From assembly GCF_002086695.1 (NCBI RefSeq), contig NZ_MVIH01000022.1, positions 1 to 64,000 of the forward strand: a DNA stretch of 64,000 bases. The letters run 5' to 3'. Shown in pieces: positions 25,843 to 35,174 of this stretch; within the stretch, counting starts at the first letter, position 1; each line of letters starts with the position of its first letter. A program made the translations under genes and the position numbers. The DNA is from Mycolicibacterium rhodesiae (lineage in GTDB: Bacteria > Actinomycetota > Actinomycetes > Mycobacteriales > Mycobacteriaceae). The notes beneath the pieces were generated by a model that had not been told where the DNA came from, did no database searches, and worked only from the letters and a program-made list of their open reading frames with translations.

Positions 25843-25957
25843 CTCGACACTTCCAATCGGTCTCGGACCAGTTCCGCGGACCGGCTTCCCTGCCAACCGC
25901 TGTGAATTGGTTAACCCGACCTCCTGAGCCCAAACCTGCGAGCCGTTGACGTGCGCA

Positions 25958-26164
25958 TTAGCCGCCACTCGGTGTCGGTGGTTGCGGACTCGCCGATGCC
26001 ACCGACGAACTCGGCAGCATCGGTTTGGATGTCTGCACCGTCGTCGGGCTGGGACTGGTGGTGGTCGGATCGACGCTGGTGCCCTTGTCCTGACATGACG
26101 CGAGTACCGGGACGGCCACTGCGACGAGCAGGGCGGGAGCCAGTCGGTGTGTGATCTGCTTCAC
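25958..26164 (-). CDS. Small lipoprotein, function unknown
   Basis: 68 residues from a GTG (VKQITHRLAPALLVAVAVPVLASC). The hydrophobic signal ends in the lipobox LASC, so Cys24 should be acylated. The mature peptide (about 45 residues) is a Ser/Thr/Pro-rich linker without a domain. It lies just upstream of the neighbouring small exported gene on the same strand. Role unknown. Confidence 0.6.
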   Translation of the reverse strand: MKQITHRLAPALLVAVAVPVLASCQDKGTSVDPTTTSPSPTTVQTSKPMLPSSSVASASPQPPTPSGG

Positions 26165-26289
26165 GTGCACACCCGCAGTCTTCCCGGGCCGCACGCGGCT
26201 AAACCCGGGCCGCCCGAAGGGTCTTGACGTCGTGTCGACCGACCATCTCCTACCCTGTGCTGCATGCACCCTGCGCCGGGCAGCGGCCC

Positions 26290-27267
26290 ATGACGCGTTT
26301 CCTGGCGCGCCGGCTGCTCAACTATGTGGTGCTGCTGGCCTTGGCGTCGTTCCTCACGTTCACGCTGACGTCGCTGACGTTCGCGCCGTTGAACAGTCTG
26401 ATGCAGCGCAATCCGCGTCCGCCGCAGGCGGTGATCGATGCCAAGGCCGCCGAACTCGATCTCGACAAGCCGATCCCGCTGCGATACGCCCACTGGGTGG
26501 CCGGCGCGGTGCGCGGCGATTTCGGCACGACCGTCACCGGTCAGCCGGTCTCCGACGAACTGGGCCGCCGCATCGGGGTCAGCCTGCGACTGCTGGTGAT
26601 CGGTTCGGTGCTGGGCACCGTGATCGGCGTCGTGGTCGGCGCCTGGGGTGCGATTCGGCAATACCGATTATCGGATCGGGTGATCACTCTGCTCTCGCTG
26701 TTGGTGATCAGCACGCCGACGTTCGTCATCGCCAACTTGGCGATCCTGGCCGCACTCCGGGTGAATTCGATTCTCGGAGTGCACATTTTCGAATACATCG
26801 GGGAAACGTCGCCTGACGCCGTCGGCGGCGGCTGGAGTCAGTTCGTCGACCGGATGCAACATTTGATCCTGCCCTCGGTCACGCTGGCATTGGGCGCGAT
26901 CGCGGGTTACAGCCGCTACCAACGCAATGCGATGCTCGACGTGCTGGGCCAGGACTTCATCCGCACCGCGCGGGCCAAGGGACTCACCCGGCGCAGAGCG
27001 CTGTTCAAACACGGGCTGCGGACCGCACTGATCCCGATGGCTACGCTGTTCGCTTACGGCGTCGCGGGTTTGGTCACCGGAGCGGTGTTCGTCGAGAAGA
27101 TCTTCGGCTGGCATGGCATGGGTGAGTGGGTGGTCCAGGGCATCGCGACCCAGGACACGAATATCGTCGCGGCGATCACGGTGTTCTCCGGTGCGGTCGT
27201 GCTTCTGGCCGGGCTGCTGTCCGACGTCATCTACGCGATGCTCGATCCCCGGGTGAGGGTGACGTGA
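26290..27267 (+). CDS. oppB: Peptide ABC importer permease OppB
   Basis: 325 residues starting MTRFLARRLLNYVVLLALASFLTF, the standard DppB/OppB N-terminus, with six membrane segments. The EAA loop that contacts the ATPase is visible as DFIRTARAKGLTRRRALFKHGLRTAL. LSVTLALGAIAGYSRY-type sequence (LPSVTLALGAIAGYSRYQ) precedes it. First gene of the four-gene opp operon, overlapping oppC by 4 nt. It corresponds by order to Rv1283c. Confidence 0.93.
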   Translation: MTRFLARRLLNYVVLLALASFLTFTLTSLTFAPLNSLMQRNPRPPQAVIDAKAAELDLDKPIPLRYAHWVAGAVRGDFGTTVTGQPVSDELGRRIGVSLRLLVIGSVLGTVIGVVVGAWGAIRQYRLSDRVITLLSLLVISTPTFVIANLAILAALRVNSILGVHIFEYIGETSPDAVGGGWSQFVDRMQHLILPSVTLALGAIAGYSRYQRNAMLDVLGQDFIRTARAKGLTRRRALFKHGLRTALIPMATLFAYGVAGLVTGAVFVEKIFGWHGMGEWVVQGIATQDTNIVAAITVFSGAVVLLAGLLSDVIYAMLDPRVRVT

Positions 27268-28193
27268 CCGAGACGACCGATAGCGCCCGCTCGGGTGTGA
27301 AGCCCGAAGAGTTCGCCTCCAGGCGCACCCTGGTGCTGCGCCGCTTCGCCCGCAACCGGGCCGCGATGGCGTCGCTGGTGATCCTGATCGTGCTGTTCAT
27401 CGGATGCTACGCTCTGCCTCCGCTGTTGCCCTGGTCCTACACGGATCTCGACTTCTATGCGCTGCAGGAGCCGCCCAGCGCCGACCACTGGTTCGGCACC
27501 AATGCCTTGGGGCAGGACCTGTTCGCTCAGATCCTGCGCGGGATGCAGAAGTCGATGCTGATCGGCGTGTGCGTGGCGGTGATCTCGACAGGGATCGCCG
27601 CGACCGTCGGCTCCATCGCGGGTTACTTCGGCGGTTGGCGCGACCGGACGCTGATGTGGCTGGTGGACCTGCTGCTGGTGGTTCCGTCGTTCATCCTGAT
27701 CGCGATCCTCACCCCGATCACCAAGAGCTCGGCCAACGTCATTCTGCTGATCGTGCTGCTGGCCGGGTTCAGCTGGATGGTGAGTTCCCGCATGGTGCGG
27801 GGTCTCACGATGAGCCTGCGGGAGCGCGAATTCGTCCAAGCCGCAAGGTATATGGGTGTCTCGAGCCGGCGCATCATCACTCGGCACATCATCCCGAATG
27901 TCGCCTCGATCCTGATCATCGACGCCGCACTCAACGTGGCGGTGGCAATCCTCGCCGAGACCGGACTGAGCTTCCTGGGTTTCGGAATTCAGCCACCCGA
28001 TATCTCGCTGGGCACGCTGATCGCCGACGGCACCCAGTCGGCGACGACATTTCCGTGGGTGTTCTTGTTCCCCGCCGGGGTTCTGGTGCTGATCCTGGTG
28101 TGCGCCAACCTCACCGGCGACGGGCTGCGCGACGCGCTCGACCCCGGCAGCGCCACACTGCGCCGCGGCCGCAAGAAGAAGCCGAAGTCATGA
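27264..28193 (+). CDS. oppC: Peptide ABC importer permease OppC
   Basis: 309 residues from a GTG overlapping the oppB stop (GTGA). It has an N-terminal cytoplasmic stretch, then the first membrane segment, the periplasmic HWFGTNALGQDLFAQILRGMQ signature of DppC/OppC, further membrane segments, and the EAA loop REREFVQAARYMGVSSRRIITRHIIPN. It ends with LGFGIQPPDISLGTLI and a basic tail. Partner of OppB. Its stop overlaps the oppD ATG (ATGA), so translation is coupled. Confidence 0.93.
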   Translation: MTETTDSARSGVKPEEFASRRTLVLRRFARNRAAMASLVILIVLFIGCYALPPLLPWSYTDLDFYALQEPPSADHWFGTNALGQDLFAQILRGMQKSMLIGVCVAVISTGIAATVGSIAGYFGGWRDRTLMWLVDLLLVVPSFILIAILTPITKSSANVILLIVLLAGFSWMVSSRMVRGLTMSLREREFVQAARYMGVSSRRIITRHIIPNVASILIIDAALNVAVAILAETGLSFLGFGIQPPDISLGTLIADGTQSATTFPWVFLFPAGVLVLILVCANLTGDGLRDALDPGSATLRRGRKKKPKS

Positions 28194-30040
28194 GTGAAAC
28201 CCTGCTGGAGGTAACCGACCTCGCCGTCAGCTTCCCCACCGACGGCGACGACCTGACCGCCGTTCGCGGCCTGACCTACCAGGTGCGGTCCGGCGAGGTC
28301 GTCGCGATGGTCGGCGAGTCCGGGTCGGGCAAGTCGGCTGCGGCCATGGCGGTCATCGGCCTGCTACCGGAGTACGCCGACGTGTCGGGCTCGGTCCGGC
28401 TGTCCGGTCGGGAGCTACTCGGCCTGTCCGATGGCGAGATGTCGAAGATCCGCGGGCGGCGCATCGGGACGGTGTTCCAGGATCCGATGTCGGCGTTGAC
28501 GCCGGTGTACACCGTCGGCGACCAGATCGCCGAAGCCATCACCGTGCACCACCGCGACGTCGGCAAGCAGGCGGCGCGCACGCGCGCCGTAGAACTGCTC
28601 GAGTTGGTCGGCATCGCCCAGCCCGAACGGCGGGCCCGCGCCTTCCCGCATGAGTTGTCCGGCGGTGAGCGCCAGCGGGTGGTCATCGCGATCGCGATCG
28701 CCAATGATCCCGACCTGCTGATCTGTGACGAGCCCACGACGGCACTGGATGTGACCGTCCAGGCCCAGATCCTCGAGGTTCTCAAGACCGCCCGCGACGT
28801 CACCGGTGCGGGCGTGCTCATCATCACCCACGACCTTGGTGTGGTCGCGGAGTTCGCCGACCGGGCTCTGGTGATGTATGCCGGGCGCCCCGTCGAGGTC
28901 GCCTCGGTGGACGAACTGTACCGCGACCGTCGAATGCCTTACACCGCAGGATTATTGGGCTCCGTTCCACGACTGGACTCACCACAGGGCACCCGGCTGG
29001 TACCGATCCCCGGTGCACCGCCATCGATGGTGGACCTCCCGCCCGGCTGCCCGTTCGTCCCGCGCTGCCCGCTCGCCATCGACGAGTGCCGCTCAGCAGA
29101 ACCGGCACTGTTGCCCGTCGACCCCGCGTCCGCGGGCCACCTGGCGGCGTGCATCCGGACCGACCAGGTCACGGGCCGCACCGCGGCGGAGATCTACGGC
29201 GTGTCCACTCAGCCGGTGGCCGTCGACGACCCTGCGGAACCGGCGCCGGTGATCACGGTGCGGGACCTGGTGAAGACCTATCGGCTGACCAAGGGCGTGG
29301 TATTTCGCCGCAACATCGGCGAGGTTCGCGCCGTCGACGGCCTCAGCTTCGACCTGATGCGCGGGCAGACCCTGGGCATCGTCGGTGAGTCCGGCTCCGG
29401 CAAATCCACCACACTGCACCAGATCCTCGACCTGGCGGCGCCGGAGTCCGGCTCCATCGAGGTTCTGGGCAATGACGTCGCCGCCCTGACGGCTGCCCGG
29501 CGCCGGGAACTGCGCCGTGATCTGCAGGTGGTGTTCCAGGACCCGGTGGCATCCCTGGACCCCCGGCTTCCGGTGGCCGAACTTCTGGCCGAACCATTGC
29601 GCGCCAACGGTTTCGACAAGGCCAGTAGCGACAGCCGGGTCGCCGAACTGCTCGAGATCGTCGGGCTGCGCCGCGCCGACGCCAGCCGCTACCCGCAAGA
29701 GTTCTCCGGCGGCCAGAAGCAGCGGATCGGCATCGCCCGGGCATTGGCGCTGCAGCCGAAGATCCTGGCGCTCGACGAGCCGGTGTCGGCGCTGGATGTG
29801 TCCATTCAGGCGGGCATCATCAACCTGCTGCTGGACCTGCAGCGCGAGTTCGAGCTGTCCTATCTGTTCGTCTCGCACGACCTGTCGGTGGTCAAACATC
29901 TCGCCCATCGCGTAGTCGTGATGTACCGCGGGGCGATGGTGGAGTACGGCGACGCCGACGACATCTTCGCCAACCCACAGCACGACTACACCAGAAAGTT
30001 GCTGGCCGCCATCCCGCAACCGGATCCCACTCGCCGTTAG
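28190..30040 (+). CDS. oppD: Peptide ABC importer ATPase OppD, two fused nucleotide-binding domains
   Basis: 616 residues holding both ATPases (OppD plus OppF) in one chain. Domain 1 (about 1-320) has Walker A GESGSGKSA, signature ELSGGERQRV, Walker B LLICDEPTTALD and the oligopeptide C-terminal extension with cysteines in GCPFVPRCP...C...C. Domain 2 (about 340-616) has Walker A GESGSGKST, signature EFSGGQKQRI, and Walker B ILALDEPVSALD. Both active sites look intact. Length and fusion match Rv1281c. The start MSETLLEVTDL overlaps the oppC stop by 4 nt. Confidence 0.94.
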   Translation: MSETLLEVTDLAVSFPTDGDDLTAVRGLTYQVRSGEVVAMVGESGSGKSAAAMAVIGLLPEYADVSGSVRLSGRELLGLSDGEMSKIRGRRIGTVFQDPMSALTPVYTVGDQIAEAITVHHRDVGKQAARTRAVELLELVGIAQPERRARAFPHELSGGERQRVVIAIAIANDPDLLICDEPTTALDVTVQAQILEVLKTARDVTGAGVLIITHDLGVVAEFADRALVMYAGRPVEVASVDELYRDRRMPYTAGLLGSVPRLDSPQGTRLVPIPGAPPSMVDLPPGCPFVPRCPLAIDECRSAEPALLPVDPASAGHLAACIRTDQVTGRTAAEIYGVSTQPVAVDDPAEPAPVITVRDLVKTYRLTKGVVFRRNIGEVRAVDGLSFDLMRGQTLGIVGESGSGKSTTLHQILDLAAPESGSIEVLGNDVAALTAARRRELRRDLQVVFQDPVASLDPRLPVAELLAEPLRANGFDKASSDSRVAELLEIVGLRRADASRYPQEFSGGQKQRIGIARALALQPKILALDEPVSALDVSIQAGIINLLLDLQREFELSYLFVSHDLSVVKHLAHRVVVMYRGAMVEYGDADDIFANPQHDYTRKLLAAIPQPDPTRR

Positions 30041-30050
30041 CATCAGTGGC

Positions 30051-31736
30051 GTGACCCGATCGATCCGCCGGAGCGCCGGCCGAATTGCAGTGCTGGCAGT
30101 CGTGGCAAGTCTGGTGGTGGCAGGCTGCTCAGGCAGCAAGCGCGACGTCCCCTCAGCCGGCGGCAACGCCGAACTCGGCTCGACAAGCGATATCAATCCG
30201 CAGGACCCGGCGACCTTGCAGCGGGGTGGCAATCTGCGGTTGGCGTTGTCGTCGTTCCCGTCGAACTGGAACACCCTGAACATCGACGGCAATGAGGCCG
30301 ACACCGGCGCGATCCTGCGGCCGACCATGCCGCGCGCATTCGTCATCGCCGCCGACGGTTCGATGAAGGTCAACACCGATTACTTCACCAGTGTGGAGCT
30401 GACCGGCACCGACCCGCAGGTGGTCACCTACACCATCAACCCCAAGGCCGTCTGGTCCGACGGGACCCCGATCACCTGGGAGGACATCGCCTCCCAGATC
30501 AACGCAACCAGCGGCAAGGACAAGGCCTTCGCGATCGCCTCACCCAACGGCAGCGATCGGGTCGCCTCGGTCACCAAGGGTGTCGACGACCGGCAGGCCG
30601 TCATCACCTTCGCCAAGCATTACGCCGAATGGCGCGGAATGTTCGCAGGCAACACCATGCTGCTGCCCAAGGCCATGACCGCCAACCCTGACGTGTTCAA
30701 CAAGGGTCAACTCAACGGCCCGGGACCGTCGGCAGGCCCGTTTTTGATCTCGTCACTGGACCGCACCGCCCAGCGGATCGTGCTGACCCGCAACCCGAAA
30801 TGGTGGGGCACCGAGGCGGTGTTGGACTCGTTTACCTTCCTGGTCCTCGATGACGCGGCGAGACTGCCTGCGCTGCAGAACAACACGATCGATGCCACCG
30901 GTCTGGGCTCACTGGACGAACTGACGATCGCCCGGCGTACCGCAGGCATCTCGATCCGGCGGTCGCCCGGCCTGAGCTGGTATCACTTCACCTTCAACGG
31001 TGCGCCCGGCTCCATCCTCTCGGACAAGGCGCTGCGGCTGGCCATCTCCAAGGGCATCGACCGGCAGGCAATCGCCGATGTGACCCAACGCGGTTTGGTC
31101 GACAAGCCCGTCCCGCTGAACAACCACATCTTCGTGGCGGGCCAGAAGGGCTACCAGGACAACAGTGAGGTGGTCGCCTTCAACCCGGAGAAGGCCAAAC
31201 AAGAACTCGATGCCCTGGGCTGGAAGCAGGCCGGGCAGTTCCGGGAGAAGGACGGCAAACAGCTGGTCATTCGCGACGTCCTCTACGACGCGCAGACCAC
31301 GAGGCAGGTGGCGCTCGTCGCGCAGAACAGCCTTGCCCAGATCGGGGTGAATCTGCAGATCGACGCCAAGCCCGGTAACGGATTCTTCACCAATCACATC
31401 ATCCCCGGCGACTTCGATATCGCTCAATTCTCCTGGGTCGGTGACGCTTTCGCGTTGTGCTGCCTGAACCAGATCTACACCACCGGAGCCGAGAGCAACT
31501 TCGGCAAGATCAGCAGCCCCGATATCGACGCCAAGGTGGAGGAAGTCCTCAACGAGCTCGACCCGGGCAAGGCCCGCGGCCTGGCCAACGACGTGGACAA
31601 ACTGATCTTCGGTGAGGGGTTCAGCCTGCCGTTGTTCCAGTCCGCAGGCAACGTCGCGGTGCGCAGCAATCTGGCCAACTACGGGCCGGCCGGGCTGGGG
31701 GACTTGAATTACACCGCAATAGGATTCATGAAGTAA
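30051..31736 (+). CDS. oppA: Peptide-binding lipoprotein OppA
   Basis: 561 residues from a GTG ten nt after oppD. The signal SIRRSAGRIAVLAVVASLVVAGC ends in lipobox VAGC. The mature protein is a family 5 solute-binding protein: LRLALSSFPSNWNTLNIDG, YTINPKAVWSDGTPITWED (the family signature), LRLAISKGIDRQAIADVT and DVLYDAQTTRQVALVAQNS. It captures oligopeptides for OppBCD; the M. tuberculosis counterpart (Rv1280c) has been linked to glutathione and peptide uptake. Its last 11 nt overlap the convergent hydrolase gene. Confidence 0.92.
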   Translation: MTRSIRRSAGRIAVLAVVASLVVAGCSGSKRDVPSAGGNAELGSTSDINPQDPATLQRGGNLRLALSSFPSNWNTLNIDGNEADTGAILRPTMPRAFVIAADGSMKVNTDYFTSVELTGTDPQVVTYTINPKAVWSDGTPITWEDIASQINATSGKDKAFAIASPNGSDRVASVTKGVDDRQAVITFAKHYAEWRGMFAGNTMLLPKAMTANPDVFNKGQLNGPGPSAGPFLISSLDRTAQRIVLTRNPKWWGTEAVLDSFTFLVLDDAARLPALQNNTIDATGLGSLDELTIARRTAGISIRRSPGLSWYHFTFNGAPGSILSDKALRLAISKGIDRQAIADVTQRGLVDKPVPLNNHIFVAGQKGYQDNSEVVAFNPEKAKQELDALGWKQAGQFREKDGKQLVIRDVLYDAQTTRQVALVAQNSLAQIGVNLQIDAKPGNGFFTNHIIPGDFDIAQFSWVGDAFALCCLNQIYTTGAESNFGKISSPDIDAKVEEVLNELDPGKARGLANDVDKLIFGEGFSLPLFQSAGNVAVRSNLANYGPAGLGDLNYTAIGFMK

Positions 31737-32997
31737 CGGGCTTGGGGATAGTCCTGGCGACCACCCGCGGAAGCGCTGCGGGCAACGCCGCCTCGACGCG
31801 GGCCGCCACTGCCAACGCGGAGACCATCAGCCGCACCGCGGGCACGCTCGGCATCCCGTCGAGCTCCGCCTCCTGTTCCCGCAGGGTATAGGTCCGGCCG
31901 ATGGCTGCCGCCTCGGCGATTCGCAGGGCTGCTCGCTCCTTGGTGTCGAGCACGCTGTGACCGGTGGTCGGTAGTCGCACCAGCACCGAGCCGGGAATCA
32001 GGTCAGCGATCCGATCGGCGACCGCGGGCGGCGTGATCAGATCGCGCCCGCCGGAGACGATCACGGTGGGCCAGGTGAACTTCGGCATCTCCGCCACCAG
32101 GTCGAACGGCTCAGCCTCGAACCGCGTCGCCTCGCCTGCGGCGAACTCGCGCATGGCCACCGCCGGATCCAGCGGCAGACCGTCCGGATCAGCCGCGTAG
32201 TTGAGCTCGCGATAGCCGATCCGTCCGACGAGGTCGCTCTCGTTGCGGTACGGCGCTTTTCGGTTCACCATCAGATCCCCGAAGTGCCCCATCGCCGTCC
32301 AGACCAGGGTGCGGCCGGCCAGCAGCAGGTCCAACTGCCGGTCCAGCAGCCGCGCACCACCGAAGCCGTACACGGTGGCGGCCAGCTGCGCCCCGGCCGG
32401 GGTCATCACGCCCTCGTCGGCCAGTCGGCGGACCTTGTCCGCCAGCTCCTCGGTGTCGGGCTGCCGCCCGTGCCACAGCACGCTGCGCACGGTCTGGCGG
32501 ACCACCTCGATGTCGTCACCGGCCAGCAGCGGCGAATCCAAGATCATCGCGAACGCCCGAGACGGGTGGCGCACCCCGACCCCAGCGGCGATGTATGTGC
32601 CGTAGGACGTGCCGTAGATGACGGCGCTGTCCACCTGGGCGTCGTCGAGCACCGCGGCGACATCGTCGACCACCTGCTCGATGGTCAACGCCTCGGGTGG
32701 CAGATCGGCGCCGTTGTCGTCGTGACGCGACATCCCGATGCCCCGGTGTTCGATCATGATCACGTCGAGGCCCTCGGCGGCGGCCCGGCGGCGCAGGCCC
32801 CGGTAGAGCGCGATCGAGGCGGCACCCGGCCCACCGGGGATGATGACGAGCGGATGTCGGGTCTTGCGGCCGGTGCGCACGTAATACAGGTCGAATTCGT
32901 CGGATCCGGTCGCCGTGATCGGGCGGCGGATCGGCCGAACCCCGGGTAATGCGGCGAGTTTCTCGTGGGCGCGGCGGCGCTTCTCGTTCAGAGTCAT
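31726..32997 (-). CDS. Alpha/beta hydrolase (proline iminopeptidase-like)
   Basis: 423 residues. Oxyanion region VIIPGGPGAASI, then MIEHRGIGMSRHD, the nucleophile elbow YGTSYGTY (Ser), the acid in IVSGGRDLITPP and the His in PTTGHSVLD form a full catalytic triad. HGGPG-like PGGPG plus a large cap domain suggests the S33 prolyl aminopeptidase/epoxide hydrolase side of the fold. No signal peptide is seen. Substrate unknown. It marks the left side of the region where order relative to M. tuberculosis is lost. Confidence 0.83.
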   Translation of the reverse strand: MTLNEKRRRAHEKLAALPGVRPIRRPITATGSDEFDLYYVRTGRKTRHPLVIIPGGPGAASIALYRGLRRRAAAEGLDVIMIEHRGIGMSRHDDNGADLPPEALTIEQVVDDVAAVLDDAQVDSAVIYGTSYGTYIAAGVGVRHPSRAFAMILDSPLLAGDDIEVVRQTVRSVLWHGRQPDTEELADKVRRLADEGVMTPAGAQLAATVYGFGGARLLDRQLDLLLAGRTLVWTAMGHFGDLMVNRKAPYRNESDLVGRIGYRELNYAADPDGLPLDPAVAMREFAAGEATRFEAEPFDLVAEMPKFTWPTVIVSGGRDLITPPAVADRIADLIPGSVLVRLPTTGHSVLDTKERAALRIAEAAAIGRTYTLREQEAELDGMPSVPAVRLMVSALAVAARVEAALPAALPRVVARTIPKPVTS

Positions 32998-33064
32998 CGC
33001 CGCCGGCCTGTCATGCCGTCGATTCTGCCTCGCCGGGCGCGGGAATGGAATGCGCCGTCGCGTT

Positions 33065-33113
33065 CCTCAGGTTCGGTCTGAGGCAAAGCGGTGCCCGCCG
33101 GAGCGGCTCCGGC
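33065..33113. other. Two short inverted repeats before the pseudogene
   Basis: CCTCAG-N7-CTGAGG (33065-33083) and the perfect GCCGGAGC-G-GCTCCGGC (33097-33113) lie between the hydrolase start and the DszC-like remnant. They could be operators or, reading rightward, terminator-like hairpins without T tracts. Confidence 0.4.
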
Positions 33114-33135
33114 GTAGAACCAGACCACGACCACA

Positions 33136-33623
33136 GTGCAGCCTGTCAACCGCGTCTTGCCCGGCACAGCGCAGTTCGATGATCTGCTGAATCATATCCG
33201 AGCCGACGCCAGGGACCGAGACCCCAACGATGAGAACCGCTTTGACCAGTTCAACCGGCTCAAGCAACTAGGGTTCGACACCTTGCGACTACCGATCGAG
33301 ATGGGTGGATCGAGTTTCACTGTCCGTCTTCTGTTTTCGACCATCATCGATGTTGCTGGAACGGATCCCATTGTGGCCCAGATCTTCCGGACCTTTCCTG
33401 ATCCGTGGAGCAGCGGCTTCGCACCCTCTCGGAGCCCCGGTCGCGACAGTGGCCGGCCAGGGTCGCCGACGGTCACTTCGTGGGCAACGCTCTCAGCGAG
33501 AAGGGCTCGACCAGAGTCGGCGGCCTGGTGTTCAACGCCCGACTGCTGCCCGTTCCCGGCGGCTCTCGGCTCAGCGGCGACAAGGCCTACAGCGCCGGGA
33601 GCACGGCGAACGCCTACTTCTGA
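33136..33623 (+). pseudogene. Frameshifted, truncated DszC/SfnB-like acyl-CoA dehydrogenase-family monooxygenase
   Basis: The first frame (from GTG 33136) encodes a typical family N-terminus: FDDLLNHIRADARDRD, FDQFNRLKQLGFDTLRLPIE, DPIVAQIFRTF. Near 33395-33404 homology jumps to another frame (VEQRLRTLSEP...GHFVGNALSEKG, then VGGLVFNARLLPVPGG and SGDKAYSAGS), which ends at TGA 33621-33623. Only about 165 of the roughly 400 residues of a flavin-dependent C/S-monooxygenase remain, with no C-terminal domain. One indel and a premature stop or deletion therefore inactivate it. No IS is visible beside it. Confidence 0.7.
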
Positions 33624-33787
33624 CTCGCGATCTGGGAGCGCAAACCGCCGCTGAGTGAACGTTTGTGCCCCGAATTGGCAGTAAAGCCCCACCTGAGGTC
33701 CCCAGTGTTAGGGAACAAAGTCACCACCTGGCCCGGTCCCATATTGGCCCATACCACGGCGTCGTACGTTCATGGTGGGAGCAGATC

Positions 33788-35152
33788 ATGACCGAATTCA
33801 TGCGCAACACTGACGCGTTCACCTGGTCGATGGAAGCCGATCCACGGCTGAGGTCCACGGTGGTGACGGTGCTACTTCTCGACCGGTCCCCCGATTGGGA
33901 CCTGGTGCGGGAGCGGTTCGATCTGGTCAGCCGCGAACTGCCGATGTTCCGGCAGCGGGTGGTGAACTCACCGCCGCCGACTCCGCCGCGCTGGGAGTAT
34001 GCCCCCGACTTTGATCTGGACTATCACATGCGCCGGGTGTCGGCGCCGGAGCCGGGAAACCTCGATGGAGTGCTCGAGATGGCCCGACTGGCCGCGATGG
34101 CCGACTTCGACCGGGCCCGGCCGATGTGGGAGGTCACCCTGGTCGAGGGCCTCGAGGATGGTGCGGCCGCCGTGTTGTGCAAATTCCACCACTCACTGAC
34201 CGATGGCGTCGGTGGTGTTCAGATCGCGATGCGGCTCTTCGATCTGAGTGAGGATTCCGCGGCCGTCGACGCAATGCCTGTGGTGCCGGCCGCACCGGTG
34301 CGCCCGCCCATGTCGAGTTACGGCGATGCCCTGCGCTACGACGCCGGCTTGGTCGGCACCCTGGTCAGCGAGTCGCTCAAGATCGCTCCCAGGTTGTTGT
34401 TCAACATCATTCGCCAGCCCCGGAAGACCGTCGAGTCCGCAGGCGAACTGGCCGCGTCGGTATACCGGACCGTCCGACCGGTCAACAAGCCCGGCTCTCC
34501 GCTGATGACGGAGCGCACGTTGGTTCGCAAACTCGGGGTGCTCGATGTTCCGATGCCTCGACTTCGCGAAGCCGCCCACCGCAGCGGTGGCGCACTCAAC
34601 GACGCGTTCGTCGCCGGGGTGGCCGGCGGCCTGCGCCGCTACCACGACAAACACGGGGTCGGTGTCTTCGACCTGCATCTGACGATGCCGATCAACCTGC
34701 GTACCGAAGACGACCAGTCCGGCGGAAACCGGATCACGTTGATGCGCTTCGACGTTCACGCCGGGATCACCGATCCGGCACGACGAATCCAGAGCATCCA
34801 CGAGTGCACCGGCCGGGTACGTAACGAAAAGTCGATTCCGTATACCCAGTTGATCGCGGGCGCGCTCAACGCGATGCCCCGCTGGTACATCGGGTCGATC
34901 CTGCGGCACGTCGACTTCCTCTGCAGTGACGTACCGGGGGTTCCCGTGCCGGTCTATCTGGGTGGCGCGCGAGTTCTCAAGCAGTACGCCTTCGGCCCGA
35001 CCATCGGCTCGGCGGTAAACGTGACCCTGCTGACCTACGTCGACACCTGCGCCCTCGGCATCGACGTCGACGCGGGCGCGATCCCGGACTTCGACCTGTT
35101 CTGCGATTGCCTCGCCGACAGTTTCGACGAGGTACTCGCACTCGCCGACTAG
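33788..35152 (+). CDS. WS/DGAT wax ester synthase / diacylglycerol acyltransferase
   Basis: 454 residues, standard length. The acyltransferase motif HHSLTDG (HHxxxDG) is intact near residue 135. Further family landmarks are DAFTWSMEADPRLRS, DFDLDYHMRR, RPMWEVTLVEGL, LNDAFVAGVAGGLRRYH, and the late FLCSDVPGVPVPVYLGGA (the PLW/NVPGP region). GGGAG stands 7 nt upstream of the ATG. Enzymes of this family make triacylglycerol or wax esters for storage. Monocistronic, convergent with the M20 gene 22 nt away. Confidence 0.9.
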   Translation: MTEFMRNTDAFTWSMEADPRLRSTVVTVLLLDRSPDWDLVRERFDLVSRELPMFRQRVVNSPPPTPPRWEYAPDFDLDYHMRRVSAPEPGNLDGVLEMARLAAMADFDRARPMWEVTLVEGLEDGAAAVLCKFHHSLTDGVGGVQIAMRLFDLSEDSAAVDAMPVVPAAPVRPPMSSYGDALRYDAGLVGTLVSESLKIAPRLLFNIIRQPRKTVESAGELAASVYRTVRPVNKPGSPLMTERTLVRKLGVLDVPMPRLREAAHRSGGALNDAFVAGVAGGLRRYHDKHGVGVFDLHLTMPINLRTEDDQSGGNRITLMRFDVHAGITDPARRIQSIHECTGRVRNEKSIPYTQLIAGALNAMPRWYIGSILRHVDFLCSDVPGVPVPVYLGGARVLKQYAFGPTIGSAVNVTLLTYVDTCALGIDVDAGAIPDFDLFCDCLADSFDEVLALAD

Positions 35153-35174
35153 CTGCGCACCCGCCTCAGGGCGT

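Noticed and set aside
27404..28189. Upstream extension of oppD to make an 878-residue protein
   Set aside because: The extension overlaps oppC in another frame; OppD homology begins at the ATG at 28190, which overlaps the oppC stop by 4 nt.
33665..33787. Upstream extension of the WS/DGAT protein
   Set aside because: The added 41 residues lack family sequence, while the ATG at 33788 follows a GGGAG site and begins the conserved region.
33000..33790. Insertion sequence or transposase remnant beside the monooxygenase pseudogene
   Set aside because: No transposase motif, long terminal inverted repeats or target duplications could be seen; only two short palindromes.
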